Shown: positions 42,241 to 51,120 of the stretch, one piece after another
How positions within the stretch are numbered: position 1 is the first letter of the stretch
How the letters are laid out: every line of letters starts with the position of its first letter
Assembly (NCBI GenBank): GCA_017404325.1
Contig: JAFRCO010000013.1
Location: forward strand, 1-64,000
Reading direction: 5' to 3'
DNA length: 64,000 nt
Source: Candidatus Saccharimonadota bacterium
GTDB lineage: Bacteria > Patescibacteriota > Saccharimonadia > Saccharimonadales > Saccharimonadaceae
The notes under the pieces: generated by a model
Told to the model about the DNA's origin: nothing
The model's input: only the letters and a program-made list of their open reading frames with translations
Databases searched by the model: none
Translations under genes and position numbers: made by a program

Positions 42241-43605
42241 ATGTTTGACGTCTGGAAAAACGTCCTTGCTGAAATCGAACAGCAAATTTCCCCAGCCAAT
42301 TACTCAACATGGTTTGCTGAGACCTCACTTCTGTCTACCGAAGATGGTGAAATCAAAATCGGAGTAAAAAACTCCTTCCATATCAAACAACTCAAGACTC
42401 GTTATCTTGATATGATTACGACCGCCTTAAAAAACAATAACGTTCCTATTAAAAATATTTCTTTTGAAATCAAATCCCTTTCTAAACCTAAAACTCGCTC
42501 TCGTGAAGTCTTCATATCTAATGAAGTCCTAAAAAACCGTCTCAAAAAAATCCAAAAAACTAATAAAGAATCCTCTGCCGTCCAACAAACTGGGCTCAAT
42601 AATAAATATACTTTAGCCAATTTCGTCGTGGGTTCTAATAATGATCTTGCAGTATCTGCAGCTAAAAGCATCATTGATGCTCCTGGAACTCGTTTTAATC
42701 CCTTCTTCCTTTATGGCGGACCGGGTTTAGGTAAAACCCACCTCGTCCAAGCTATCGGTAATGAACTCATTGCCCGTAATCCAGATTTTAAAATTCTTTA
42801 TACTCCAATTGCTGATTTTTATTCAGATTTTATCGACGCAGTACGAAACGGTAAGGGTAAAGAATTTAATCGAAAATTCCGTAAATTAGACTGTTTGATT
42901 ATTGATGATTTTCAATTTATTATGAACAAAGAGCAGTCCCAGGAAGAATTTTTTAATATCTTTAATGATCTTTATCAACTTAATAAGCAAATTATCGTCA
43001 CTTCAGACCGTCTCCCAAACCAAATTAAATCCGTTGATGAACGTCTTGCTTCTCGTCTTACTTGGGCAGGCGCCTTTGATCTCCAGCTCCCTAAATTTGA
43101 AGATAAATGCGCCATCCTCCGTACTAAAGCTGAATTAATGGGTTACGAAATTGAACCAGAAGCTATTGAATATATTGCTGAAAATGTAAATACCAACATC
43201 CGTGATCTTGAAAGTGAATTTTCTACCATCATATTTACTTCTGAAGTCCGGGGCTTAACTCCTCTTGAATTAATTAATAAAGGTTCAGTAAATATTAATA
43301 GGCCCTCAAAACTCCGCCCAGCCTCATCCAAACAAATCGTCGAAAAAGTGGCTAAATATTACAACTTGAGTGTAAAAGAGATGTGTAGTAAATCTCGCGT
43401 TGCAAATATTAAAACCGCTCGTCAAGTCGCTATGTTTATCCTTTCAAAAGAACTCTCTTTAAGTACAAATAAAATTGCCGCCGAGGTTGGAGTACAAGAT
43501 CATACTACGGTTATGCATGGAATTAAAAAAATTGAAAACGATTTAAAACTAAATTTCTCTTTACGTGATCAAATTGAAGAAATTAAGGAGAAAATTTATG
43601 GCTAA
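42241..43605 (+). CDS. dnaA: Chromosomal replication initiator DnaA, 454 aa
   Basis: Binds DnaA boxes and opens the origin. The N-terminal DnaB-contact domain is at residues 1-80 (ANYSTWFAETSL). The AAA+ domain has Walker A GGPGLGKTH (159-167) and Walker B CLIIDDFQF. The C-terminal DNA-binding helix-turn-helix carries the signature VGVQDHTTVMHGIKKI. The length is normal. It is transcribed away from rpmH, in the conserved order dnaA-dnaN-recF. Confidence 0.98.
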   Translation: MFDVWKNVLAEIEQQISPANYSTWFAETSLLSTEDGEIKIGVKNSFHIKQLKTRYLDMITTALKNNNVPIKNISFEIKSLSKPKTRSREVFISNEVLKNRLKKIQKTNKESSAVQQTGLNNKYTLANFVVGSNNDLAVSAAKSIIDAPGTRFNPFFLYGGPGLGKTHLVQAIGNELIARNPDFKILYTPIADFYSDFIDAVRNGKGKEFNRKFRKLDCLIIDDFQFIMNKEQSQEEFFNIFNDLYQLNKQIIVTSDRLPNQIKSVDERLASRLTWAGAFDLQLPKFEDKCAILRTKAELMGYEIEPEAIEYIAENVNTNIRDLESEFSTIIFTSEVRGLTPLELINKGSVNINRPSKLRPASSKQIVEKVAKYYNLSVKEMCSKSRVANIKTARQVAMFILSKELSLSTNKIAAEVGVQDHTTVMHGIKKIENDLKLNFSLRDQIEEIKEKIYG

Positions 43606-43853
43606 ATTAGTGGAAAATCTCGTGGATAAATCTTTTAAAACTATGTTGAAAACTTTGGAAAACTTTGGAAAACAATATCAAAAATTTTTATCCATTGTGT
43701 ATAAAATAAGTTTTCACCAACTTTTTCAAACTTTTTCTACTAACTTTTACACAAATAGTTGTCCCCTATCACTAATCAATTATTTCCACTATTCCACATA
43801 CCCTACTACTATGACTACTATATATTATTTAATAGAAGAAAGGAGCTAAACTA
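43606..43853. other. Probable oriC between dnaA and dnaN
   Basis: 248 very AT-rich bases with DnaA-box-like sites: TTATCCACG (reverse, 43621-43629), TTATCCATT (43688-43696) and a perfect TTATACACA (reverse, 43696-43704). TTTGGAAAAC appears twice at about 43654-43674, and further TTTTCCAC-like half-sites follow. An open frame (43598-43849) crosses it, but its composition is that of the repeats and it is not called as a gene. Confidence 0.65.
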
Positions 43854-43855
43854 AA

Positions 43856-44956
43856 ATGAAAATAAAAGTCTCACAAGAAAAATTAAGCAAAGCTTTAAAT
43901 AATGTCAGTAGAATTGCTGTCGGAAAAGTAACTTTACCAATCTTAAATAATGTTCTTATCCGAGTTGATAAAAAGAAAGTATCTCTTATAACAACTAATT
44001 TAGACTTGGCTATCATCGATTATCTTCCAGTCTCTAGTTCCGAAGATGGTGTTATTACGGTCCCAGCCAAACTTCTTGCTGAATTTATTAATAATCTTCC
44101 TAAAGGCGAATCGATTGAATTTTCTACTAAAGATACTAAATTAACAATTTCTGCTGGTAAATATTCTTCTATTATTAATGGCGCTTTAGCAGATGATTTT
44201 CCAGAAATTCCAGAAATTAATGAAAAGAACGCTATAATTTACAAAATTACCACCGATGAATTCAAAAATAGCCTAAATCAAGTCTTAATAGCGAGCTCAA
44301 ACGACTTAACCCGCCCAGCTTTAACCGGAGTTTTCTTTAATACAAACGATAATACTTTAGCTATTGCTGCGACCGATGGTTATCGTTTAGCTGAAAAGAA
44401 ATTAATTGATAAAGTTGAGAGTGAAGTTAAAGCTATTGTACCATCCTCTTCTCTTCAAGAAGTTCTCCGCTCTATTAGCGATGATGCAGAGGAAATCGAA
44501 ATTGCCTTTAATGATGATTTGGTGAGATTCCGTTTTGGTGAAGTTGAAATAATTTCAAAATTAATTGATGCTAGTTTCCCTGATTACCAAAAATTAATCC
44601 CAAAAGATAATAATATCTCCGTTAAATTAAATCGCGAAGAGTTAACTCGTATTACTAAGCTCGCTGCACTATTTTCTCGTTCAGTTGGCGGCTCAATTGT
44701 CTGTGAAACAAAATCACCAGATAAATTCTCAGTTAAATCAATTGCTAATGAATTTGGTGAAAACGACTCCGAATTAGAAGCGAATATTGATAAAGAAGGT
44801 AAAATAAACCTCAACTCTCGTTTTCTCCTAGATGCTCTTAACGCTCTTGAAGAAAAAGAGATTATTTTTAGTTTTTCAGATCGTATTGCTCCTATCCTTC
44901 TAAAAAACAAAAAAGACCCTAAATATACCCATATCATAATGCCACTTAACTCATAA
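43856..44956 (+). CDS. dnaN: DNA polymerase III beta sliding clamp, 366 aa
   Basis: The ring-shaped clamp that tethers the replicase to DNA. The three clamp repeats are recognisable: residues 1-120 (KIKVSQEKLSKALNNVSRI), 125-245 (ALTGVFFNTNDNTLAIAATDGYRLA) and 250-366, with the C-terminal family end YTHIIMPLNS. AAAGGAG precedes the ATG. Its stop overlaps the start of recF by one base (TAATG). Confidence 0.97.
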   Translation: MKIKVSQEKLSKALNNVSRIAVGKVTLPILNNVLIRVDKKKVSLITTNLDLAIIDYLPVSSSEDGVITVPAKLLAEFINNLPKGESIEFSTKDTKLTISAGKYSSIINGALADDFPEIPEINEKNAIIYKITTDEFKNSLNQVLIASSNDLTRPALTGVFFNTNDNTLAIAATDGYRLAEKKLIDKVESEVKAIVPSSSLQEVLRSISDDAEEIEIAFNDDLVRFRFGEVEIISKLIDASFPDYQKLIPKDNNISVKLNREELTRITKLAALFSRSVGGSIVCETKSPDKFSVKSIANEFGENDSELEANIDKEGKINLNSRFLLDALNALEEKEIIFSFSDRIAPILLKNKKDPKYTHIIMPLNS

Positions 44957-45954
44957 TGATTATTAAATCGATTAAATTAACTAATTTTAGAAATCACCAT
45001 AATTATTTTTTGGAATGCAAAGAAAACACTTCTTTAATTTTAGGAGAAAATGGCTGCGGAAAAACCTCTGTCTTAGAAGCAATTTATATCTTAACCCGTG
45101 GTAAAAGTTTTCGGGCGGTTGATAACGAAATTTTGAAACGTGGTACAGATTATTATCGAATCGAAATCGAATATGTTAACGGTGAAAAAAACATCGCGAC
45201 TTTTGATGGAAAAAATAAAACCTTTTTAATTTTAGATAAAAAAACTCGTCGTCTTCCGAAAAAAAATAAATACCCCGTTGTCCTCTTTCTACCATCAGAC
45301 TTAAACCTAATCAGTCATTCCCCTTCCCGTCGCCGTGACTATTTTGATAAGTTTTTTTCACAGTTAGATGAAAAATATAATCAAAATCTTCTTAAATATG
45401 AAAAAGCTCTTAAACAAAGGAATGAATTTTTAAAAAAAGAACACAAAAAAGATGATATTTTTTCGTGGAATATTTTACTTGCTAAATACGGTATTAATTT
45501 ATCAAAGCTTCGCAAAAATTTTATTCAAGAAATTAATATTCAGCTCACTGATACTTATCGTTCTATTGCTAAGAATGAAGATCAAGTTGAAATTAATTAT
45601 ACTTCTGAAGTTGAGAGTTTTACCGAATCTGATTATTTAAAGCAACTCGAAACAAATTACGAGAAAGATCACATTTTAGGACACACTAGTTTTGGGGTTC
45701 ATCACGACGACTACCTTTTTCTTTTTAACCATAAAATAGCCAACGGCTCAGCTTCGCGTGGTGAGACCCGCTCTATCATTCTTGCTTTAAAATTTATTGA
45801 AGCGGATTTAATATATCAAAAACTTCACTTAAAACCAATCGTCTTACTAGATGATGTTTTTTCCGAATTAGACGAAACTCGCCGACGATGTCTTATAAAA
45901 AACTTCCAAGATAACCAAGTTATTATTACGAGCGTAGAAGACGTTAATAATTAA
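44956..45954 (+). CDS. recF: DNA replication and repair protein RecF, 332 aa
   Basis: An SMC-like ATPase that loads RecA at gapped DNA. It has LTNFRNHHNY near the N-terminus, Walker A GENGCGKTS, the signature SRGETRSIILALKF and Walker B IVLLDDVFSELD. It is slightly short for the family (about 360), mostly in the arm region. It is translationally coupled to dnaN. Its end overlaps the convergent 735-aa gene by 4 bases. Confidence 0.95.
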   Translation: MIIKSIKLTNFRNHHNYFLECKENTSLILGENGCGKTSVLEAIYILTRGKSFRAVDNEILKRGTDYYRIEIEYVNGEKNIATFDGKNKTFLILDKKTRRLPKKNKYPVVLFLPSDLNLISHSPSRRRDYFDKFFSQLDEKYNQNLLKYEKALKQRNEFLKKEHKKDDIFSWNILLAKYGINLSKLRKNFIQEINIQLTDTYRSIAKNEDQVEINYTSEVESFTESDYLKQLETNYEKDHILGHTSFGVHHDDYLFLFNHKIANGSASRGETRSIILALKFIEADLIYQKLHLKPIVLLDDVFSELDETRRRCLIKNFQDNQVIITSVEDVNN

Positions 45955-48158
45955 TTATCTGCCAATAAATAGTATTCATTTAAAAACGCCATTACTGGGT
46001 TTTCATCCCCTTCAAAAAATTCAACATTATTGTAGGCAGTGGAATCTTTAGAATACTGTTTTAGTGTTGCTGTGGCTCTTGCTAGCGAGATATATCTTTG
46101 TGCATATTTGTAAGTTTGCCAATCGGAATTATTTTCTGAATTTACGAACGCCGCCCCGGAAGCTATTTGTTTTTTCGTTCTACTTGTCCCTATAAAAGAT
46201 TTTATCATCTCTAAAATATTTGTAGAAAAATTAATTGATGAAGACCCAGATTCCAAAGATTCTATAATTCCCCCATCTACTACACCCAAAGGAGTTATTC
46301 GCTCGTCATTATATATTATATATTTTGCTAGTACTGAGTTTTTATTTATTGTCCTTGTTCCGTTATTAAGAGTTGTATTGTTATTTATAAATGCAACAAA
46401 TTGTGGATCATTAAAGGGATCATTTAGTGTCGATGTATCAAAAGTAGCAATTTCTGAACAATGTGCTGAACCAACCGCACCAATTGTTCCATAAGTCTCA
46501 CAATCACCAAACGAAGTCAAAAACGAAGAACTTTTATCATCCGCATAAACTGCCGGCAGAAAAGAGATAGCCGCTCTCTTCGTTGAATTTGCTATTGTCG
46601 AAAAACTAGATAAAACTAAACTTCTTGATTTATTTAAGTTTATCGCAAGATTATAAACAATCGAACCTAAAAAGGTGTTCTTCGAAGAAATATCGAATGG
46701 GCTACGATTTAATCTATCAACCGCTGCATCCATCGCAATAACCTTAGAGTTTAGTTTTGCATATTGAGTTGCCGCGTTTGTATCGCCAGCACTTGCACCA
46801 CTTGCTTTTGCTAGTTCTTTCCCGACGTTAGCTGCTCCTTCAACTAAAAATTCTCCCGCGCCTACACCTTTAATCGTGTCATACGAATTATTTACTAAAG
46901 AATTAGAAATAGTTGGCTCTAAAATTTCCATTAATGCGCTAGAAGCTTTTTCGACTCCAGATTGTATAAATCTTCCAATCGTCCCCTTCATTTTTGTCGT
47001 CGATGAAACCACTGTTCCCGAAATTGTTTCACCGCTATTACTCTTCCCTAATTTATTTTCAATTGTCTTTAAGATTCTATCAGAAGAATAGTTTTCTACA
47101 TCCTCTATATTTATTTCTGACCCAGAAAGCACTGCATAAAGACTTGGCGATTCCAGTGCTGTGCCAGTAACTTTTTTAACTTCACCAGTTTTTACATCCA
47201 AGATTTCAGTTTCTTCATTCTCATGTAAAAAGTTCATCGCTTCATTAATTTTTGATTCATTCCCTTCCCCAGCTTTCATCTTGCTGATATTTTCCATAAA
47301 AGTAACAAAGAATAGGCTCGATCGCTCTTCTTTTGAAATCGTATCAGCGACTTTTAATGCATCCGCCGTATAAAATGCCGACTCTGAAGCACTTCTCGCT
47401 GGATTTTTATCACTTACTGTGTTTATAAAACTCTTCGCTGCACTATTTGATTTTACTGAAGCCCCATTTTCCTCGTAGTCGTAATAAACTTCTTCTATCC
47501 CAGTCAGCTCGTTTTTGCGCGTCTTTTTAACTAACGAAACGCTATTTACATTAATATCACTTCCCTCCCCGACTTTTGAGTCCATCACTTCATCAAAAGA
47601 ATCATCATTAGCATAATTATTTCGGTTAGTTCCGATTTTCTGAAATACTTTTTCTGCTGCATCGTCATAATAATATGCTGCTCGTCCATAAGTCGCCTTC
47701 GTAAACGCATCATATAACTCAACATTATTACTTACTTCAGTAATAAAATTACTAGCCGTAATTACCTTGTCTTTTATCTTTAGCGCTATTTCACCGTTTT
47801 CAGCGTGCACCGTCTCAACACCATTTTCTTTCAATAGCTGTTCTGTATCTTCCGGAATTTCACCTTGATACATCGCTTGTTGGAAAACAATTTCTTTACT
47901 TTTTACTCCGTCCGCATATTGGACATCAAATTCTTCAATTAATCTTTCCGAAATTGCTGATGGAATTATATTTCCCGATCCAAAAAGCAGAGCAAAAACT
48001 ATTATTATTGCGGTGATAAAACTCGCCGCCGAAAAAGTCTTTAATTTCTTTCCACTTTTTTTAATAGTAAAGTTTTTACCCGAAACCGATGAAACAAATT
48101 GGCTATTTTTTAACGCCGCATCGTCATATGACCTTAGCTCTGCCGCACTAGTTGACAT
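45951..48158 (-). CDS. Large single-anchor exported protein of unknown function, 735 aa
   Basis: After a 43-residue polar N-terminus comes one membrane helix (about residues 44-64; SFITAIIIVFALLFGSG). About 670 extracytoplasmic residues follow, rich in Ser, Asn, Ala and Glu. A second weakly hydrophobic stretch occurs near residues 500-560 (NTFLGSIVYNLAINL, AAISFLPAVYA), with Cys residues after it (FGDCETYG, SAHCSEIATF). No catalytic motif or family is recognised. A link to the T4SS or cell surface is possible but only a guess. A TATAAT (48166-48171) ends 7 bases before the ATG. Confidence 0.75.
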   Translation of the reverse strand: MSTSAAELRSYDDAALKNSQFVSSVSGKNFTIKKSGKKLKTFSAASFITAIIIVFALLFGSGNIIPSAISERLIEEFDVQYADGVKSKEIVFQQAMYQGEIPEDTEQLLKENGVETVHAENGEIALKIKDKVITASNFITEVSNNVELYDAFTKATYGRAAYYYDDAAEKVFQKIGTNRNNYANDDSFDEVMDSKVGEGSDINVNSVSLVKKTRKNELTGIEEVYYDYEENGASVKSNSAAKSFINTVSDKNPARSASESAFYTADALKVADTISKEERSSLFFVTFMENISKMKAGEGNESKINEAMNFLHENEETEILDVKTGEVKKVTGTALESPSLYAVLSGSEINIEDVENYSSDRILKTIENKLGKSNSGETISGTVVSSTTKMKGTIGRFIQSGVEKASSALMEILEPTISNSLVNNSYDTIKGVGAGEFLVEGAANVGKELAKASGASAGDTNAATQYAKLNSKVIAMDAAVDRLNRSPFDISSKNTFLGSIVYNLAINLNKSRSLVLSSFSTIANSTKRAAISFLPAVYADDKSSSFLTSFGDCETYGTIGAVGSAHCSEIATFDTSTLNDPFNDPQFVAFINNNTTLNNGTRTINKNSVLAKYIIYNDERITPLGVVDGGIIESLESGSSSINFSTNILEMIKSFIGTSRTKKQIASGAAFVNSENNSDWQTYKYAQRYISLARATATLKQYSKDSTAYNNVEFFEGDENPVMAFLNEYYLLADN

Positions 48159-48165
48159 ACCTATA

Positions 48166-48171
48166 ATTATA
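48166..48171 (-). promoter_or_regulatory. -10 box of the 735-aa gene
   Basis: TATAAT on the minus strand, 7 bases before ATG 48158. Confidence 0.55.
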
Positions 48172-48203
48172 ACATGCTTCCCTTAAAAAGTAAAGAAACG
48201 TGG

Positions 48204-48209
48204 TATAAT
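48204..48209 (+). promoter_or_regulatory. -10 box of the RNA methyltransferase gene
   Basis: TATAAT ends 6 bases before ATG 48216; leaderless start predicted. Confidence 0.65.
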
Positions 48210-48215
48210 TAATCT

Positions 48216-49469
48216 ATGCTCAAAATAGAAAAATTAATTCCAGGTGGCCAGGCTCTTACTACTGCCAAAAATGGTAAAAAACTTTTTCTTTTTCAAGCTC
48301 TTCCAGGCGAAAACGTAGTTGAATATCAAATTACAAAAGATAAATCATCTTATTCTGAAGGTATAGCCACTAAAATTGAAAACCCTTCCCCTTTCCGCGT
48401 TGACCCGAAGGACGCTTGTTTTCTTTCTACTTCCCCCTGGCAAATTATGGATTACGATTATGAGCTAGCTCAAAAACAAGAATTAATCATCGAAATTTTT
48501 CGCGAACACCAAATTAATATCGAGAAACCGGAAATTATTACTGACCATAAAGATTATTTCTATCGTAATAAAATGGAATACGCTCTTTTTTGGGACCACA
48601 ATACTAACAAAATCGAACTAGCTTTTCATGCTCGAGGCTCTCATCGTAAATTTCCCATCAAATCTTCTTCCATTGAGCGACCAGAAATTTTTACCCGTGC
48701 CAAAGAAATAATAAATGATTTAAATAGCCGCGGCGAAGAAGCCCGTAAATATCAATCGCTTCTTCTACGTTGTAATCAAAACGGCGAAGTTTCTGGTGGC
48801 CTTTATGAAAATCACAAACCTCATCCTATTTTCAAAAATCTCACCGACAAAATTCTCGGTCAAGAATATTCTTATTCCCCGAACGGCTTTTTTCAAATCA
48901 ACCTTCCTGTTTATGAACTTGCCCTAAAAGAAATTAAAAAACACGTCACGACTGATAAGGTTCTTGATCTTTACGCCGGCGTTGGCACCATCGGTCTCTC
49001 CGTCGCCTCCGACAAAAACCTCACTCTCGTCGAAGTTGACAAATCCGCTTTTGCTGAGTTGGTTAAAAATTGTACGATGCTTGATAATAATGTTTTTCGA
49101 GGACGCTTCGGAGGTTACGACCGAGAACGCGAGGAGCGCGCCCCCCGTAACGACGGGCGGGCGCGACTCCGGTCCGAGAAAGGCATTATATCAAGCATTT
49201 TGAATAAATCAGAAAATGTCTTAAATTATATCGAGCCAGATCAAACCGTAATTTTAGATCCTCCTCGCGCTGGTTGTGACAGAAAGCTCATTGATAAATT
49301 AAACGAAGTTAAACCAAAAACTATCATCTATCTTTCCTGTAATCCCGCCACTCAGGCTCGCGACGTCAAACTATTATTAGAAACCTATCAAATAGCCGAC
49401 ATTAAAACCTTTAATTTCTTCCCTCGTACTCCGCACATTGAAAACTTAATTATATTAAGGCAAAAATGA
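48216..49469 (+). CDS. TrmA/RumA-type RNA uracil-5-methyltransferase, 417 aa, with a palindromic in-frame insert
   Basis: The class I SAM-dependent tRNA/rRNA m5U methyltransferase family. The SAM loop is LDLYAGVGTIGLSVA, the acidic motif is VILDPPRAGCDRK, and the catalytic Cys is in IIYLSCNPATQARDV (SCNP). The N-terminal TRAM-like domain is short (LEKLIPGGQAL), and the iron-sulfur Cys cluster of RlmD is not obvious. Between the SAM motifs (residues 293-322) lies RGRFGGYDREREERAPRN and following Arg-rich residues, encoded by a GC-rich hairpin unlike the rest of the gene. The frame is kept, so the enzyme may still work. The exact RNA target is not clear. Confidence 0.88.
   Translation: MLKIEKLIPGGQALTTAKNGKKLFLFQALPGENVVEYQITKDKSSYSEGIATKIENPSPFRVDPKDACFLSTSPWQIMDYDYELAQKQELIIEIFREHQINIEKPEIITDHKDYFYRNKMEYALFWDHNTNKIELAFHARGSHRKFPIKSSSIERPEIFTRAKEIINDLNSRGEEARKYQSLLLRCNQNGEVSGGLYENHKPHPIFKNLTDKILGQEYSYSPNGFFQINLPVYELALKEIKKHVTTDKVLDLYAGVGTIGLSVASDKNLTLVEVDKSAFAELVKNCTMLDNNVFRGRFGGYDREREERAPRNDGRARLRSEKGIISSILNKSENVLNYIEPDQTVILDPPRAGCDRKLIDKLNEVKPKTIIYLSCNPATQARDVKLLLETYQIADIKTFNFFPRTPHIENLIILRQK
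49098..49186 (+). repeat. GC-rich palindromic element inserted in frame (RPE-like)
   Basis: Starkly GC-rich against an AT-rich gene. The core hairpin has left arm GGAG-CGCGCCC-CCCGT (about 49132-49148), loop AACG, and a right arm whose reverse complement is GGAG-t-CGCGCCC-g-CCCGT, that is 16 pairs with two single-base bulges. It encodes about 28 Arg/Glu/Asp-rich residues without stop. The layout recalls Rickettsia palindromic elements inside ORFs; no second copy was found here. Confidence 0.7.
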
Positions 49470-50083
49470 TTAAAATTCGTCCCCTCTTTATTTTATTAAA
49501 CTCAATTATTATAATTAATGTTTTAGCCATCCTGTTTTCTGTTCTTATTCAAGTTCCTTCCGCTTTTCATTACTTTACAGTTCTTAGTAATATTTTTATG
49601 ACTGTTGTTGCTACCTTATCAATCTACGTAGCATTAAGACGTACACCATCTCAAATTCTTAATGTTTTATATTTAATCGCTACAACTTCTCTTGTTTTAG
49701 TTTTCTTAGTAGTTGCTACCTTTTTGGCCCCTCAATTTGAAAACTATTTTTATTTATTTTCCGGCTATAATTTCTTTTTACATTTTTTAAATCCCCTGCT
49801 TGCCGTCATTGCATTATTTTTATTTAAAGAACCAAAATTCAGTTTTAAAACCTGTTTTCTGTCTTTAGTTCCTCCGTTCTTGTACGCAATCATCTATTTT
49901 ATTTTTGTCATTTTAAGGAAAGATTGGCCTGATTTTTATAACTTTACTCTTGGCGGCAAAGATTGGCTCTCAATTCTTACACTTTTTATTATTCTTAGCG
50001 TTACTTATTTTATCTCGGCTATTTTAATCACTTTCTGCAAAAAACTATCCAAACAAGACTCGGAAAAACAGTCTTCAATTTAA
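49466..50083 (+). CDS. Pr6Pr-like six-helix membrane protein, 205 aa
   Basis: Six predicted membrane helices. The residues FHYFTVLSNIFMTVVATLSIY and the spacing of Phe/Tyr/His (NFFLHFLNPLLAVIAL) match the Pr6Pr/FAR-17a-like group of integral membrane proteins of unknown function. The ATG overlaps the stop of the methyltransferase gene by 4 bases, so it is coupled. No soluble domain is present. Confidence 0.7.
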   Translation: MIKIRPLFILLNSIIIINVLAILFSVLIQVPSAFHYFTVLSNIFMTVVATLSIYVALRRTPSQILNVLYLIATTSLVLVFLVVATFLAPQFENYFYLFSGYNFFLHFLNPLLAVIALFLFKEPKFSFKTCFLSLVPPFLYAIIYFIFVILRKDWPDFYNFTLGGKDWLSILTLFIILSVTYFISAILITFCKKLSKQDSEKQSSI

Positions 50084-50111
50084 GGTTAAAACGTGCTAAA
50101 CTAAAAAGGAC

Positions 50112-50201
50112 GGAAAGGTGGCCGAGTGGTTTAAGGCGCACGCTTGGAAAGCGTGTGTGCGAGCAATCGTACCGCAAGTTCGAATCTTGTCCTTTCCGCC
50201 A
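50112..50201 (+). tRNA. tRNA-Ser, anticodon GGA
   Basis: The acceptor GGAAAGG (50112-50118) pairs with CCTTTCC (50191-50197), followed by G73 and encoded CCA. The anticodon loop TTGGAAA reads GGA (UCC/UCU). It has a long variable arm and T-loop TTCGAAT. The final 20 bases, including two A after CCA, are repeated at 50264-50283. Confidence 0.96.
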
Positions 50202-50208
50202 AAATTAA

Positions 50209-50234
50209 CTAAAATAGAACTTGTTCTATTTTAG
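50209..50234 (+). terminator. Perfect hairpin between tRNA-Ser(GGA) and its 3'-end copy
   Basis: CTAAAATAGAAC (50209-50220) / GTTCTATTTTAG (50223-50234), 12 bp with a two-base loop, followed by ATAATTTT. Probably the tRNA terminator. Confidence 0.7.
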
Positions 50235-50244
50235 ATAATTTTAA

Positions 50245-50283
50245 GGAATGAGCAAAGATTATTATCTTGTCCTTTCCGCCAAA
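50245..50283 (+). repeat. Second copy of the tRNA-Ser(GGA) 3' end, preceded by GGAATGAGCA
   Basis: 50264-50283 repeats 50184-50203 exactly (20 bp). The upstream GGAA can pair with TTCC of the copy, and GCAA(A)G with CTTGT, giving a T-arm-plus-acceptor minihelix ending GCCA. The upstream motif GAGCA..GATTAT is shared with the copy after tRNA-Ser(GCU). The copy lies in frame upstream of the ABC ATPase start, but the ribosome-binding site supports the later ATG (50296). Confidence 0.75.
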
Positions 50284-50295
50284 TATAGGAACAAT

Positions 50296-51120
50296 ATGGG
50301 TGAAAATACATTAATTGAACTAAAAGGATTGACCAAACGCTACGGTTACGGTGACACCGAATCTTTCGCCTTGAAAGATTTTGACTTAACCATCAAACGT
50401 GGCGAATTTATTATGATCATGGGTCCTTCGGGTTGTGGTAAAACTACTCTCCTAAATATTATTGGACTTCTAGATCGTGCCACTAGTGGCGAGTATATTT
50501 TAAACGGTGAAGATGTTGCCGGAATTTCCGCTCGTCGTCAAGCTAAATTACGTGCGAAAAAAATTGGTTTTATTTTCCAAAACTTTAATCTCATTGAAGA
50601 TTTACCAATTTTGGAAAATGTTGCTTTGCCGCTCGTCTATACTGGCTATTCAAAAACCGCACGTTTAAAAAATGCTTCGAACGCTTTAAAACGTTTCCAC
50701 CTCCAGGAGCGCGAATATTACTTCCCGTACCAACTCTCTGGTGGCCAACAACAACGTGTCGCTATTGCGCGTGCGATTGTTGGAGACCCCGAAATAATTC
50801 TTGCTGACGAACCGACCGGCAATCTCGATTCTCGTTCCTCTCATATCGTCATGGAAGAATTAAAAGCCATCCACGAAGAAGGTAACACTATTATCATGGT
50901 CACCCATAACCCAGCTTTAACTGTTTATGCAACGCGTGTTATTAATATGCTAGATGGTCATATCGACACTGACGTTAAAACCGTAGCAGATGCCAACCTT
51001 CCTCAGCCGATTAGTGTGAAAATTAAGAAACGTCAAAAACCTGAAACTAAGATAGAGCTACCTAAAGAAGAAGAGAAGAAAAAGACCAAGAAACATAAAA
51101 AATCGCGGAGGAAAAAATAA
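50296..51120 (+). CDS. MacB/LolD-type ABC transporter ATPase, 274 aa
   Basis: Walker A is [10 protein letters not shown], the signature is LSGGQQQR and Walker B is [13 protein letters not shown]. It belongs to the MacB/LolD/FtsE group that works as mechanotransmission ABC systems. A Lys-rich C-terminal tail (about residues 240-274, [19 protein letters not shown]) is not typical. The start is ATG 50296, preceded by AGGAACA. The in-frame ATG 50248 would include translated tRNA-tail sequence and is rejected. Its stop overlaps the permease start. The pair probably handles export of, or resistance to, a peptide or lipid. Confidence 0.9.
   Translation: MGENTLIELKGLTKRYGYGDTESFALKDFDLTIKRGEFIMIMGPSGCGKTTLLNIIGLLDRATSGEYILNGEDVAGISARRQAKLRAKKIGFIFQNFNLIEDLPILENVALPLVYTGYSKTARLKNASNALKRFHLQEREYYFPYQLSGGQQQRVAIARAIVGDPEIILADEPTGNLDSRSSHIVMEELKAIHEEGNTIIMVTHNPALTVYATRVINMLDGHIDTDVKTVADANLPQPISVKIKKRQKPETKIELPKEEEKKKTKKHKKSRRKK

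Noticed and set aside
43565-43849. Open frame across the dnaA-dnaN gap, with an internal ATG at 43598 and a Shine-Dalgarno
   Set aside because: It overlaps the dnaA end and consists of the AT-rich DnaA-box repeats; the product looks like translated repeats and has no domain.
50248-50295. Upstream start of the ABC ATPase (MSKDYYLVLSAKYRNN)
   Set aside because: The extra residues are translated tRNA-tail repeat; ATG 50296 has a ribosome-binding site and gives the normal N-terminus.
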